Positions 17,527 to 25,933 of a DNA stretch of 64,000 nt are shown in pieces (position 1 is the stretch's first letter; the number at the start of each line of letters is the position of its first letter). The stretch is from Oscillospiraceae bacterium (GTDB lineage: Bacteria; Bacillota; Clostridia; Oscillospirales; Oscillospiraceae), in contig CAJTEA010000009.1 of the NCBI GenBank assembly GCA_910575265.1, positions 1 through 64,000 on the forward strand, read 5' to 3'. The translations under genes and the position numbers were made by a program. Below the pieces are notes generated by a model. The model worked only from the letters and a program-made list of their open reading frames with translations. It was not told the DNA's origin and did no database searches.

Positions 17527-17613
17527 TGGTGCGCGAGGCGGGAGTCGAACCCGCACGCCCTTGCGAGCACTGGCACCTGAAGCCAGCGAGTCTACCAATT
17601 CCACCACTCGCGC
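17527..17613 (-). tRNA. tRNA-Leu (anticodon CAG)
   Basis: An 87-nt tRNA including an encoded CCA. The acceptor stem is GCGCGAG with CTCGCGC, the T loop is GTTCGACTC, and the long variable arm (TGCTCGCAAGGGCGT) marks a class II tRNA. The anticodon stem CTGGC/GCCAG encloses TTCAGGT, giving anticodon CAG, which reads CUG. It has its own promoter and terminator. Confidence 0.95.
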
Positions 17614-17642
17614 ATTGAGTGGCGCTCATCAGCGCAAGAAAG

Positions 17643-17671
17643 ATATTACCACACTCCGCCCCCGGTGTCAA
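17643..17671 (-). promoter_or_regulatory. Promoter of tRNA-Leu
   Basis: On the minus strand TTGACA (17671-17666), 17 nt, TAATAT (17648-17643), about 30 nt before the tRNA. Confidence 0.8.
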
Positions 17672-17715
17672 CACTTTTCGCAAAATTTTTCATTTCTTTT
17701 TTCCACGGTTGGGTA

Positions 17716-17745
17716 TTGACAGGGAGTTGGAGGTTTTGTTATACT
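17716..17745 (+). promoter_or_regulatory. Promoter of lar-nik operon
   Basis: A consensus TTGACA (17716-17721) and TATACT (17740-17745) with an 18-nt spacer. Transcription should start near 17752, 2 nt before the first helix of the leader. Confidence 0.85.
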
Positions 17746-17751
17746 GAGTGC

Positions 17752-17880
17752 GCGGCAGGAAGCTGCGGGGAGGCCAGAAGGCCGTTGAAAACACAGATGG
17801 AACGAAATATACAGGACAATCGCCCGGCGCGGAAGCTCGGGGGTCTGCCAGAAGGCATACCAGTTTGGTGTGCTTTTTTT
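17752..17880 (+). ncRNA. Switch-like leader RNA of nickel-pincer operon, class unknown
   Basis: A roughly 130-nt leader between the promoter and larE. Three competing helices can be drawn. P1 pairs GGCAGG (17754-17759) with TCTGCC (17844-17849). An antiterminator pairs GGTCTGCC (17842-17849) with GGCATACC (17854-17861) around an AGAA loop, with one mismatch. A terminator pairs GCATACC (17855-17861) with GGTGTGC (17867-17873) and is followed by seven T. P1 would block the antiterminator and so favour termination. This is the layout of a transcriptional OFF riboswitch. I do not recognise a known class; nickel or the cofactor is a guess based on the downstream genes. Confidence 0.6.
17852..17880 (+). 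terminator. Leader attenuator upstream of larE
   Basis: GCATACC-AGTTT-GGTGTGC followed by TTTTTTT ends 22 nt before the larE start codon and after the operon promoter, so it can only act as a conditional terminator. Confidence 0.8.
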
Positions 17881-17902
17881 GTTGTCCGGGAGGGTGCCAG
17901 CC

Positions 17903-18658
17903 GTGACCTTGGAACAATTTTTTTCACAGAATCCCCGAGCCGCCATAGCCTTTTCCGGCGGTGTGGACTCCGCCTTTCTGCTGTGGGCAGGGATAGAGGC
18001 GGGGGCTGAGGCGCGGCCTTACTTTGTTAAAACTCCCTTCCAGCCCCAATTTGAGCTGGAGGACGCCCAGCGGCTGTGTACGCGGCTGGGGGCGGAGCTG
18101 ATCGTGGTGGAGTTTGATATTCTATCCGACCCGGCGGTGGCCGCCAACCCGGCGGACCGCTGCTACCACTGCAAAAAACGGCTGTTTTCCTTACTGCGGG
18201 AGCGGGCGGCGGCGGACGGCTTCTCCCTGCTGCTGGACGGCACCAACGCCTCGGACGACGCGGGGGACCGCCCCGGTACGCGGGCCCTGCGGGAGCTGGA
18301 GGTCCGTTCTCCCCTGCGGGAGTGCGGGCTGACCAAAGAGATGATCCGGGCGCGGTCCAAACAGGCCGGACTGTTCACCTGGGACAAACCCTCCTACGCC
18401 TGTCTGGCTACCCGGGCGCCCACCGGACAGACCATTACCCGGGAGGCTCTGGAGAAGGTGGAACGGGGTGAGGCGCTGCTGTCCGGGTTGGGGTTCCGGG
18501 ACTTTCGCCTGCGGCTGACAGCGGGCGGGTGCAGGCTCCAGGTGACAGAGGAGCAGTTTTCACTGGTCCAGCGGTATCGGGAGGACATTTTAACCGGGCT
18601 GGCCCCCCTGTTTTCGGAAATTGTGTTAGATTTAAAGCCCCGAATCCCCATAGACTGA
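17903..18658 (+). CDS. larE: LarE, ATP-dependent sacrificial sulfur transferase
   Basis: LarE adenylates the carboxylates of the nickel-pincer precursor and donates sulfur from its own cysteine, becoming dehydroalanine. The PP-loop SGGVDS is at residues 18-23, and the sacrificial cysteine is conserved as C167 in KPSYACLATR; CYHCKK (87-92) is a further family feature. I chose GTG at 17903 because GGGAGGGTG stands 8 nt upstream; the open frame to 17870 begins inside the leader terminator. Length is 251 aa, normal. First gene of an eight-gene operon. Confidence 0.93.
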   Translation: MTLEQFFSQNPRAAIAFSGGVDSAFLLWAGIEAGAEARPYFVKTPFQPQFELEDAQRLCTRLGAELIVVEFDILSDPAVAANPADRCYHCKKRLFSLLRERAAADGFSLLLDGTNASDDAGDRPGTRALRELEVRSPLRECGLTKEMIRARSKQAGLFTWDKPSYACLATRAPTGQTITREALEKVERGEALLSGLGFRDFRLRLTAGGCRLQVTEEQFSLVQRYREDILTGLAPLFSEIVLDLKPRIPID

Positions 18659-18674
18659 GGAGGTTGACACAACA

Positions 18675-19433
18675 ATGGACAACCGGCACGATATTTTACA
18701 GCTCCTGCGCCAGGTGGCCGACGGCTCCGCAACCCCGGAGGAGGCGCTGTCCCGGCTGAAGCGGGCGCCCTTTGAGGACCTGGGCTACGCCAAGGTGGAC
18801 TTTCACCGGGGGGTGCGCCAGGGGGCGGCGGAGGTCATTTACGGAGCGGGCAAGACCCCGGAGCAGATCGCCGGTATCGCCGCCGCCATGGGAAAGCGGA
18901 GCTGTAAAAACGTCCTGATTACCCGCCTGAGCCCCCAGGCGGCGGAGCTGGTGGGGAAAACCGTCCCCTTGGACTACCACCCCATCCCAAAGCTGGCGGT
19001 CGCCTATCCAGGGGAGCGGAACGCTTTGGGCCACATCGTTGTGGCCACTGGCGGAACCAGCGATATGGCGGTGGCGGAGGAGGCCGCCCTCACCGCCGAG
19101 GTGCTGGGCAACCGGGTCACCCGGCTGTACGACGTGGGGGTGGCCGGCCTGCACCGGCTGTTGTCCAACCTGGAGCCGCTGATGAGCGCCCGGTGTGTGG
19201 TGGTGGTGGCCGGGATGGAGGGGGCGCTGGCCTCGGTCATCGGCGGGCTGGTGGACTGCCCCGTGGTCGCCGTGCCCACCAGTGTGGGCTACGGGGCCAA
19301 CTTCGGCGGCCTGTCCGCCCTGCTCGCCATGCTCAACTCCTGCGCCTCCGGATGCGGCGTGGTAAACATCGACAACGGCTTTGGAGCCGGATATCTGGCC
19401 AGTATGATCAATCAGATGGAGGGATTGGAATGA
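18675..19433 (+). CDS. larB: LarB, pyridinium dicarboxylate synthase
   Basis: LarB carboxylates and hydrolyses nicotinic acid adenine dinucleotide to give the dicarboxylated precursor of the nickel-pincer cofactor. The 252-aa protein has the family N-terminus (LRQVADGSATPEEAL) and a PurE-like C-terminal domain with VATGGTSDMAVAEEA and GYGANFGGLSALLAMLNSC. AGGAGG precedes the ATG at 18675, 16 nt after larE. Its stop overlaps the larC start in an ATGA. Confidence 0.93.
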   Translation: MDNRHDILQLLRQVADGSATPEEALSRLKRAPFEDLGYAKVDFHRGVRQGAAEVIYGAGKTPEQIAGIAAAMGKRSCKNVLITRLSPQAAELVGKTVPLDYHPIPKLAVAYPGERNALGHIVVATGGTSDMAVAEEAALTAEVLGNRVTRLYDVGVAGLHRLLSNLEPLMSARCVVVVAGMEGALASVIGGLVDCPVVAVPTSVGYGANFGGLSALLAMLNSCASGCGVVNIDNGFGAGYLASMINQMEGLE

Positions 19434-20644
19434 AAACCTTATATTTGGAATGCGATATGGGGGCGGCGGGGGATATGCTCATGGCCGCCCTGTACGAGCT
19501 GCTGAGCGAGGACCAGCGGAAAACCTTTCTGGATATGATGAACCGTCTCGGCCTGCCCGGAGTGGAGGTTACCCCGGTGCCCGCGAAGACGGGCGGCATT
19601 GCGGGCACTCATATGAGGGTGACGGTCCACGGCCACGAGGAGCACGAGCACCACCATGACCATGACTGCGAACACCACCACCATCACCATCACGCCACGC
19701 CGGGACACATCGGAGAGATAATCGACGGCCTGTCCATGCCCCGAGAGGCAAAAGAGAGGGCCCGACAGGTCTATGACGCCATCGCCCAGGCCGAGGCTCA
19801 GGCCCACGGCTGTGAGGTGGGGGACGTCCACTACCACGAGGTGGGAGCGCTGGACGCGGTGGCCGACGTCACTGGCGTGTGCTGCGCCCTGTATCTTCTG
19901 GCCCCGGATCAAATTTGCGCCTCCCCGGTCCATGTGGGCAGCGGAACGGTGAAATGCGCCCATGGCGTTATGCCCGTCCCGACTCCGGCCACCGCCGCGC
20001 TGCTCACCGGAATCCCCGCTTACGGCGGGACCATTCAGGGCGAGCTGTGCACCCCCACTGGGGCGGCGCTGCTCAAGTGCCTTGTCCAGAGCTTCGGCCC
20101 CATGCCCGCCATGGTCACGGAGAAGATTGGCTATGGCGTAGGGACCAAGGAGTTTGCACAGGCCAACTGCGTCCGGGCTTTCCTGGGGGAGAGCGGCCAG
20201 GGGGCCAACGGGGAGATTGTGGAGCTGGTGTGCAACCTTGACGACATGTCTCCCGAGGCCCTGGCCTTCGCCTGCTCCCGCCTGCTGGAGCTGGGGGCGC
20301 TGGACGTATACACCACCCCCGGAACCATGAAGAAGGGCCGGTCAGGCCATGTGCTCACCGTCCTGTGCGGCCCGGATCAGGAGGGGGAGCTGGCCCGGCA
20401 CATCCTGGCCCAGACCACCACCAACGGCCTGCGCTCCCGCCGGTGCGGAAAGTATTTCCTCACCCCCGGCGCGGAACAGGTACAGACCCAGTGGGGCCCG
20501 GTACGGGTGAAGCTGGCCCAGGGATACGGCGTGTCCCATGTGAAGCCCGAATTTGAGGACGCGGCCGCCCTGGCCCGGGAAAACAATCTGCCCATTCAGA
20601 CCGTATTAGAGGACGCGTTGGAGCGTTGGGAGAGTCAAACATGA
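19430..20644 (+). CDS. larC: LarC, nickel-pincer cofactor nickel insertase
   Basis: LarC inserts nickel into the sulfur-modified precursor in a CTP-dependent reaction. The 404-aa protein begins MKTLYLECDMGAAGDMLMAA, has the conserved VHYHEVGALDAVADVTG and KCAHGVMPVPTPATAALL blocks, and a histidine-rich loop at about 67-88 (seven His in a row) suited to holding nickel. No programmed frameshift is seen between the two halves, so it is a single continuous frame. The start at 19430 overlaps the larB stop (ATGA); the longer open frame from 19193 is antiphase to larB. Confidence 0.93.
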   Translation: MKTLYLECDMGAAGDMLMAALYELLSEDQRKTFLDMMNRLGLPGVEVTPVPAKTGGIAGTHMRVTVHGHEEHEHHHDHDCEHHHHHHHATPGHIGEIIDGLSMPREAKERARQVYDAIAQAEAQAHGCEVGDVHYHEVGALDAVADVTGVCCALYLLAPDQICASPVHVGSGTVKCAHGVMPVPTPATAALLTGIPAYGGTIQGELCTPTGAALLKCLVQSFGPMPAMVTEKIGYGVGTKEFAQANCVRAFLGESGQGANGEIVELVCNLDDMSPEALAFACSRLLELGALDVYTTPGTMKKGRSGHVLTVLCGPDQEGELARHILAQTTTNGLRSRRCGKYFLTPGAEQVQTQWGPVRVKLAQGYGVSHVKPEFEDAAALARENNLPIQTVLEDALERWESQT

Positions 20645-22197
20645 AAAAGACAGCTCTTTTCCTTCTGGCCCTCCTCCTGCTCGCCTCCTGCGGAAGGCGG
20701 AACGAGGGCCAGTTCACCTCAGAGCCGGGGATATCCAAGCCGCTGACTGTGGTCATGCCCCCCACCTCAGAGCCGGAAGCCGGCTTCGACCCCGCCTTTG
20801 GCTGGGGGGCGGGGGAACATGTCCATGAGCCGCTGATCCAGTCCACCCTGACGGTGACCAATCCCGACCTGACCATCGGCTATGATCTGGCCACCGGCAT
20901 GGAGGCCAGCGAGGACAGCCTGACCTGGACGGTCACCCTCCGGGACGATGTGAAATTTACCGACGGAGAGCCGCTCACCGCCGAAGATGTGGCCTTCACT
21001 TACAATACAGTGAAAAGCACCAGCTCAGTCAGCGACTTCACCATGCTGGACTACGCCGAGGCGGTGGATGAGACCACCGTGGTCTTTCATATGACCCGGC
21101 CCTTCTCCATCTGGCCCTACACCATGGCTATCACAGGCATTGTGCCCGAACACGCCTATGATCCGGCCACCTATGGCTCCAACCCCATCGGTTCAGGCCG
21201 GTACGTCCTGAAGCAGTGGGACCGGGGCCAGCAGGTTATTCTGGAGTACAACCTGGACTACTACGGCCAGCAGCCCCGGATGGAAAAGGTGACCATCCTG
21301 TTCATGGAGGAGGACGCCGCCTTTCTGGCCGTCCAGGCGGGGCAGGCGGATGTGGCCTACACCTCCGCCACCTATTCCGACCAGAGCGTGGACGGCTACT
21401 CCCTGCTGTCCGTCCAGACGGTGGACAACCGGGGGATCAACCTGCCTGTCTGGAACAACGATTTTACCGCCGACCCGCTGGTCCGCCGCGCCATGAACTT
21501 AGGCGTGGACCGGCAGGCTGTAATCGACCACGTCCTCAACGGCTACGGCACCCCAGCTTACAGCGTGTGCGACAGAATGCCCTGGTGGAACAGCGCCGCC
21601 GCTGAGGTATCCAACGCCCCGGAACAGTCAAAAGCCCTGCTGGATCAGGCCGGCTGGCTTCCCGGGCCGAACGGGGTCCGGGAAAGGGACGGGGTTCGGG
21701 CCTCGCTCACCATCCACTACGCCGCCGGAGACTCGGCGCGCCAGGGGATCGCCGCCGAGCTGGCAAACCAGTTCCAGGAGCTGGGCATTGAGACGGACAT
21801 CAAGGGGGTGGGCTGGGACACCGCCTACACAGACGCCCTCAGCAATCCCCTGGTCTGGGGCTGGGGGGCCCATACCCCCATGGAGCTGTACAACATCTAT
21901 CACACCGCCCCCGGCTCGGACAGCGCCCTGTACTCTCCCTACGCCAACCAGAGCGCGGACGAGCTGATGGACGCGGCCCTGGCCTGCCCCGACCTGGAGG
22001 AATCCTACGCTCTGTGGCGGCAGGCCCAGGAGGAGATCGCCGCCGATGTGCCCTGGGTGTGGCTGGTGAACGTGGACCACCTGTACTGGGTCCGGGACGG
22101 CCTGGAGGTGGCGGAGCAGAAGATCCACCCCCACGGCCACGGGTGGTCCATCGTCAACAACGTGGATCAATGGAGCTGGGAATGGGACATCGGCTGA
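20641..22197 (+). CDS. Nickel/peptide ABC transporter substrate-binding lipoprotein
   Basis: A 518-aa family 5 solute-binding protein, exported and lipid-anchored (LLLLASCGRR, Cys17). The DDVKFTDGEPLTAEDVAFTYN motif region (about 101-121) and NPIGSGRYVL are typical of NikA/DppA-type proteins. Family 5 proteins bind peptides or metal chelates. Nickel is inferred because the gene overlaps larC by 4 nt and heads a complete five-gene importer in the same operon. The start at 20641 is preceded by GGAGAG. Confidence 0.85.
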   Translation: MKKTALFLLALLLLASCGRRNEGQFTSEPGISKPLTVVMPPTSEPEAGFDPAFGWGAGEHVHEPLIQSTLTVTNPDLTIGYDLATGMEASEDSLTWTVTLRDDVKFTDGEPLTAEDVAFTYNTVKSTSSVSDFTMLDYAEAVDETTVVFHMTRPFSIWPYTMAITGIVPEHAYDPATYGSNPIGSGRYVLKQWDRGQQVILEYNLDYYGQQPRMEKVTILFMEEDAAFLAVQAGQADVAYTSATYSDQSVDGYSLLSVQTVDNRGINLPVWNNDFTADPLVRRAMNLGVDRQAVIDHVLNGYGTPAYSVCDRMPWWNSAAAEVSNAPEQSKALLDQAGWLPGPNGVRERDGVRASLTIHYAAGDSARQGIAAELANQFQELGIETDIKGVGWDTAYTDALSNPLVWGWGAHTPMELYNIYHTAPGSDSALYSPYANQSADELMDAALACPDLEESYALWRQAQEEIAADVPWVWLVNVDHLYWVRDGLEVAEQKIHPHGHGWSIVNNVDQWSWEWDIG

Positions 22198-23168
22198 GAT
22201 TTACGGCGAGAAAGCTGGCGCGCATGGTCCTGCTTCTGCTGGGGGTGAGCCTGACCGCCTTTCTGCTGATGAACGCCTCCCCGCTGGACCCCCTCCAGAC
22301 CAACGTGGGCCAGGCGGCGCTGGGGGCCATGTCCCCGGAACAGATCGCCAGACTGGAAGAGTACTGGGGGGTGAACACCCCGGCGGCGGAGCGGTATCTC
22401 CGTTGGCTGGGGGACGCCCTCCGGGGGGATTTTGGAATCTCCCTGCTCTACCGCCAGCCGGTGCTGGAGGTGATCGGCCAGCGGCTTTCCAACTCGTTGT
22501 GGCTGATGGCCTCCGCCTGGGTGCTGTCTGGAGCGCTGGGACTGGCCCTGGGTGTGCTGGCGGGGACCCGCCGGGGGCGGTGGCCGGACAGGCTGGTCCG
22601 GGGATACTGCCTGGTGATCTCCAGCACCCCCTCCTTCTGGCTGGCCCTGCTGCTGTTGATGGTTTTTTCCGTGTGGCTGGGAATACTGCCCATCGGTCTG
22701 GCCGTCCCCATCGGCGCGGAACACGCCGGCGTCACACTGCTTCAGCGGCTTCGCCACGCTATTTTGCCCGCGCTTACCCTGTCTGTCACCGGCGTGGCGA
22801 ATATCGCCCTCCACACCCGGGAGAAAACAGCCGACGTGATGGAGCGCGATTACATCCTCTTCGCCCGGGCCAGAGGGGAAACCGCCATTGTCCGCCGCCA
22901 TGTGCTGCGCAACGTGGCCCTGCCCGCTCTGACTCTGCAATTTGCCTCCATCGGTGAAATCGCGGGCGGCTCTGTGCTGGTGGAACAGGTCTTTTCCTAT
23001 CCCGGCCTGGGTCAGGCGGCGGTCTCCGCCGGACTGGGGAGCGACATGCCCCTTCTGCTGGGCATTACGGTGGTCACCGCCGCTATGGTGTTTGGAGGGA
23101 ATTTGGCCGCCGATCTGCTCTACGGCGTGATTGATCCCCGCATCCGAAGGGGGGCGGCCGGAACATGA
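22182..23168 (+). CDS. NikB-like ABC importer permease
   Basis: A permease of the DppB/NikB type with six membrane segments. It has the N-terminal NASPLDPLQTN extracytoplasmic segment, and the EAA-type cytoplasmic loop RARGETAIVRRHVLRNVALP. I prefer ATG 22182 (328 aa), which has GGAG 6 nt upstream; ATG 22170 is an in-frame alternative with no ribosome site. Either start overlaps the end of the binding-protein gene, indicating coupling. Confidence 0.85.
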   Translation: MGHRLRFTARKLARMVLLLLGVSLTAFLLMNASPLDPLQTNVGQAALGAMSPEQIARLEEYWGVNTPAAERYLRWLGDALRGDFGISLLYRQPVLEVIGQRLSNSLWLMASAWVLSGALGLALGVLAGTRRGRWPDRLVRGYCLVISSTPSFWLALLLLMVFSVWLGILPIGLAVPIGAEHAGVTLLQRLRHAILPALTLSVTGVANIALHTREKTADVMERDYILFARARGETAIVRRHVLRNVALPALTLQFASIGEIAGGSVLVEQVFSYPGLGQAAVSAGLGSDMPLLLGITVVTAAMVFGGNLAADLLYGVIDPRIRRGAAGT

Positions 23169-23983
23169 AAAACCGACGCGGCCGCGCCCTGTTCCTTCTG
23201 CTCATTGCCATAGGGCTGCTGTGCGCTGTCACTGTGGCCGGGGGACTGCTGGCCGGTTCGGCGGAATTTGCCGATTTTTCCCGAAAAAATCTTCCCCCCT
23301 GCCTGGCTTTCCCCTTTGGAACCGACCGGATGGGCCGGGATATGCTGGCGCGCGCCCTGGCCGGACTGTCTCTCAGTATCCGGATCGGCGCGTTTACTGC
23401 CGTAATCAGCGGAGCGGTCGCCCTGCTTTTGGGGACGGCCTCCGCCCTTCTGGGCGGTCCGGTGGACGCGGCCATATCCTGGGTCATCGACCTGGTCATG
23501 GGTGTCCCCCACATCCTGCTTATCATCCTCATCTCCATCGCCTGCGGAAAGGGGACCTTTGGTGTGGTGGCCGGAGTGGCCCTCACCCACTGGCCCTCCC
23601 TGGCAAGGCTGCTCCGGGGGGAGGTGCTCCAGCTGAAACAGGCCCCCTACATTCAAATGGCCCGGCGGCTGGGGGCCTCCTGGGGCAGGGTGCTGTGGGG
23701 CCACTTTCTGCCCCACCTGCTGCCCCAGTTTCTGACGGGGATGATTTTACAGTTCCCCCACGCCATTCTCCATGAGGCCAGCGTCACCTTCCTGGGCTTC
23801 GGCCTGCCGCCGGATCAGCCCGCCATCGGGGTCATTCTGGAGGAGAGCATGGCCTATCTGTCCACCGGTCGGTGGTGGCTGGCCCTGTTCCCGGGGCTGT
23901 CTCTGGCGCTGACGGTGGCGCTGTTTGCCCTGCTGGGGGAGCGGCTGCGCCTGCTGCTGTCCCCCGTCAGGTCCCAGGAATAG
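23165..23983 (+). CDS. NikC-like ABC importer permease
   Basis: A 272-aa permease of the DppC/NikC type, the partner of the preceding permease. FGTDRMGRDMLARALAGLSLS (about 56-76) is the family's periplasm-facing signature, and ARRLGASWGRVLWGHFLPHL is the loop that contacts the ATPases. Its ATG overlaps the upstream stop by 4 nt. Confidence 0.88.
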   Translation: MKNRRGRALFLLLIAIGLLCAVTVAGGLLAGSAEFADFSRKNLPPCLAFPFGTDRMGRDMLARALAGLSLSIRIGAFTAVISGAVALLLGTASALLGGPVDAAISWVIDLVMGVPHILLIILISIACGKGTFGVVAGVALTHWPSLARLLRGEVLQLKQAPYIQMARRLGASWGRVLWGHFLPHLLPQFLTGMILQFPHAILHEASVTFLGFGLPPDQPAIGVILEESMAYLSTGRWWLALFPGLSLALTVALFALLGERLRLLLSPVRSQE

Positions 23984-23992
23984 GAGGGGATT

Positions 23993-24799
23993 ATGGAACC
24001 GATTCTGAACGTCGCGCATCTGTCCGTCACGTTTTCCAGGTATGGCCGGGGCTTCTCCAGGACAAAGCTGTCCGCCATTGAGGACCTGTCCCTCACTGTG
24101 GACCCGGGTCAGGTGGCGGCGGTGGTGGGCTCCAGCGGTTCCGGAAAGAGCCTGCTGGCCCATGCGATTTTTCACATCCTGCCCCCAAACAGCCGGGTGG
24201 AGGGGACCCTTCTCTATGACGGCGCTCCCCTCACCGCCCATCGGGCGGCGGAGCCGCGGGGCCGGGAGCTGGTTCTGATTCCCCAGGGGGTCACATACCT
24301 GGATCCCATGATGAAGGTGGGGCCCCAGGTTTGCCGGGGGAGACGTGACCCCGCCGTCCGCGCCCGCTGCCGGGAGGTGCTGAAGCGCTACGGTCTGGGG
24401 CCTGATGTGGAAGATCTCTATCCCTTCCAGCTGTCCGGCGGGATGGCCCGGCGGGTACTGATCGCCTGCGCCGTCATGGAGCGGCCCCGGCTCATTGTGG
24501 CCGACGAGCCCACCCCCGGCCTGGATGCCCGGACTGCCCAGCGGGTAGTCGGTCACTTCCGGGAGCTGGCCGACCGGGGCGCGGGGGTGCTGCTCATCAC
24601 TCATGACCTGCCGCTGGCCCTGTCTGTCGCCGACAAAATCGTGGTGATGCACGCCGGACAGACTGTAGACGAGATTTCCGCCGATCAGCTTCAATCGGGG
24701 TACGGTCCATCCCACCCATACACCCGCGCCCTGTGGCGGGCCATGCCCCAAAACGGGTTCGCGCCCCCTTCCGGGGATTTGGAGGAGTGGCTGACATGA
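23993..24799 (+). CDS. NikD-like ABC importer ATPase
   Basis: A 268-aa ATPase with Walker A GSSGSGKS (about 43-50), signature LSGGMARRV and Walker B LIVADEPTPGLDA, followed by the switch His in LITHDLPLALS. With the next gene it forms the heterodimeric motor of a nickel/peptide importer. AGGAGGGG lies before the ATG, 9 nt after the permease stop. The C-terminal SHPYTRALWRAMP region is common to Opp/Nik ATPases. Confidence 0.9.
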   Translation: MEPILNVAHLSVTFSRYGRGFSRTKLSAIEDLSLTVDPGQVAAVVGSSGSGKSLLAHAIFHILPPNSRVEGTLLYDGAPLTAHRAAEPRGRELVLIPQGVTYLDPMMKVGPQVCRGRRDPAVRARCREVLKRYGLGPDVEDLYPFQLSGGMARRVLIACAVMERPRLIVADEPTPGLDARTAQRVVGHFRELADRGAGVLLITHDLPLALSVADKIVVMHAGQTVDEISADQLQSGYGPSHPYTRALWRAMPQNGFAPPSGDLEEWLT

Positions 24800-25413
24800 C
24801 TTTGGAAGCAAAAAACCTCACCTTCCGCTACCCGCACGGGGGGAGCGCTCCTGTGCTGGACGGAGTGAGCCTAACCCTGCGCTCCGGGGAGCGGCTGGGT
24901 CTGTCCGCCCCCAGCGGGCGAGGAAAGACCACCCTGTGCAAGCTGCTGGCCGGCTGGGAGAAGCCGGCCAGCGGCCAGGCGCTGCTGGAGGGCGTCCCCG
25001 TCTCTCAATACAGGGGCTTCTGCCCGGTTCAGCTGCTGTGGCAGCACCCGGAGGAGGGGGTGGACCCGCTCCGAACGCTGCGGAGCACCCTGTATGAGGC
25101 CGGACCGGTGGACCGCCGGGTGATCGAGGGCCTGGGTATCCAGGACAGCTGGCTGGAGCGCTACCCCGCGGAGCTGTCCGGCGGGGAGCTCCAGCGCGTC
25201 AGCGTGGCACGGGCTCTGGGGCCGGAGCTGCGTTTTCTGCTGTGCGACGAGGCCTCCGCCATGCTGGACCTGATTACCCAGGTCCGGCTGTGGCGGTTTC
25301 TGCTGGCCCAGGCAGAAGAGCGGGAGCTGGGCCTGCTGGTGGTCAGCCACGACATCTGTCTGCTGGAACAGATCTGCGCCCGGGTACTCACATGGGAGGA
25401 GCTGACCGCATAA
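24796..25413 (+). CDS. NikE-like ABC importer ATPase
   Basis: A 205-aa ATPase, somewhat shorter than typical NikE because the C-terminal substrate-class tail is lacking. It has a Walker A variant PSGRGKTT (about 38-45), LSGGELQRVSVARAL and the degenerate Walker B region FLLCDEASAMLD. The ATG at 24796 overlaps the previous stop (ATGA); the open extension to 24733 is inside that gene. Last gene of the operon. Confidence 0.87.
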   Translation: MTLEAKNLTFRYPHGGSAPVLDGVSLTLRSGERLGLSAPSGRGKTTLCKLLAGWEKPASGQALLEGVPVSQYRGFCPVQLLWQHPEEGVDPLRTLRSTLYEAGPVDRRVIEGLGIQDSWLERYPAELSGGELQRVSVARALGPELRFLLCDEASAMLDLITQVRLWRFLLAQAEERELGLLVVSHDICLLEQICARVLTWEELTA

Positions 25414-25868
25414 AACCGCGGCCCCCTTTTCCCCGGCCATACCGTCTGGCCATATTGATATTGACTCCGCTTTCATCCAGGAAAACCAGACGGGAAGCCT
25501 ATGTTGTTTTCGCAAACCCACTCCATTGTTCTCTCTTTGCCTGCGCGTCGGGGACGCTCCTGTTCGGAAGCGTGGATCATCTTCTTTTATGTTTTTACCG
25601 GTAAATTCCTCGCTTCGTTATGCGGCATCTTTCCCACCTCGCTACTATCTTACCGTATTTCTTCTCTTATTGCTATTTCAGAGAACTGCTCCAGAGGTAG
25701 ATGTCCGCTCTGATAAAATGCTATCAAAATAAAAAAATTACGTCAATGAAAAAATGTTCGCTTGTTTACCGTTCCATTTTGCTCCAGATACCCCGAAACT
25801 GGCTCACGGTCTACTCAAGAGCCATCTTCACGCTTGTAGGATCGATACCGCAGTTTACAATTTATGCC
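25414..25868. other. AT-rich intergenic region, no gene seen
   Basis: About 450 nt follow the nickel operon without a convincing reading frame, RNA or clear terminator. Composition is lower in GC than the flanking operons, which suggests acquired or decayed sequence. Confidence 0.5.
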
Positions 25869-25898
25869 TTGTATTGTCCTCTGGCTTTCCTATATAAT
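25869..25898 (+). promoter_or_regulatory. Promoter of RR-HK operon
   Basis: TTGTAT (25869-25874), 18 nt, TATAAT (25893-25898), 35 nt before the regulator ATG. Confidence 0.6.
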
Positions 25899-25933
25899 TT
25901 GGACTAACGCTACCAAGCTCAGGAGACACAAGT

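Noticed and set aside
17370-17607. N-terminal extension of the sigma factor
   Set aside because: It reads through tRNA-Leu and its terminator; the ribosome site supports the start at 17370.
17752-17880. Assignment of the lar leader to the Ni/Co riboswitch or a T-box
   Set aside because: The conserved Ni/Co core and the T-box sequence that pairs with tRNA are not found; only the switch architecture is supported.
19193-19429. 79-codon extension of larC
   Set aside because: It lies in another frame of larB; the ATGA overlap defines the start at 19430.
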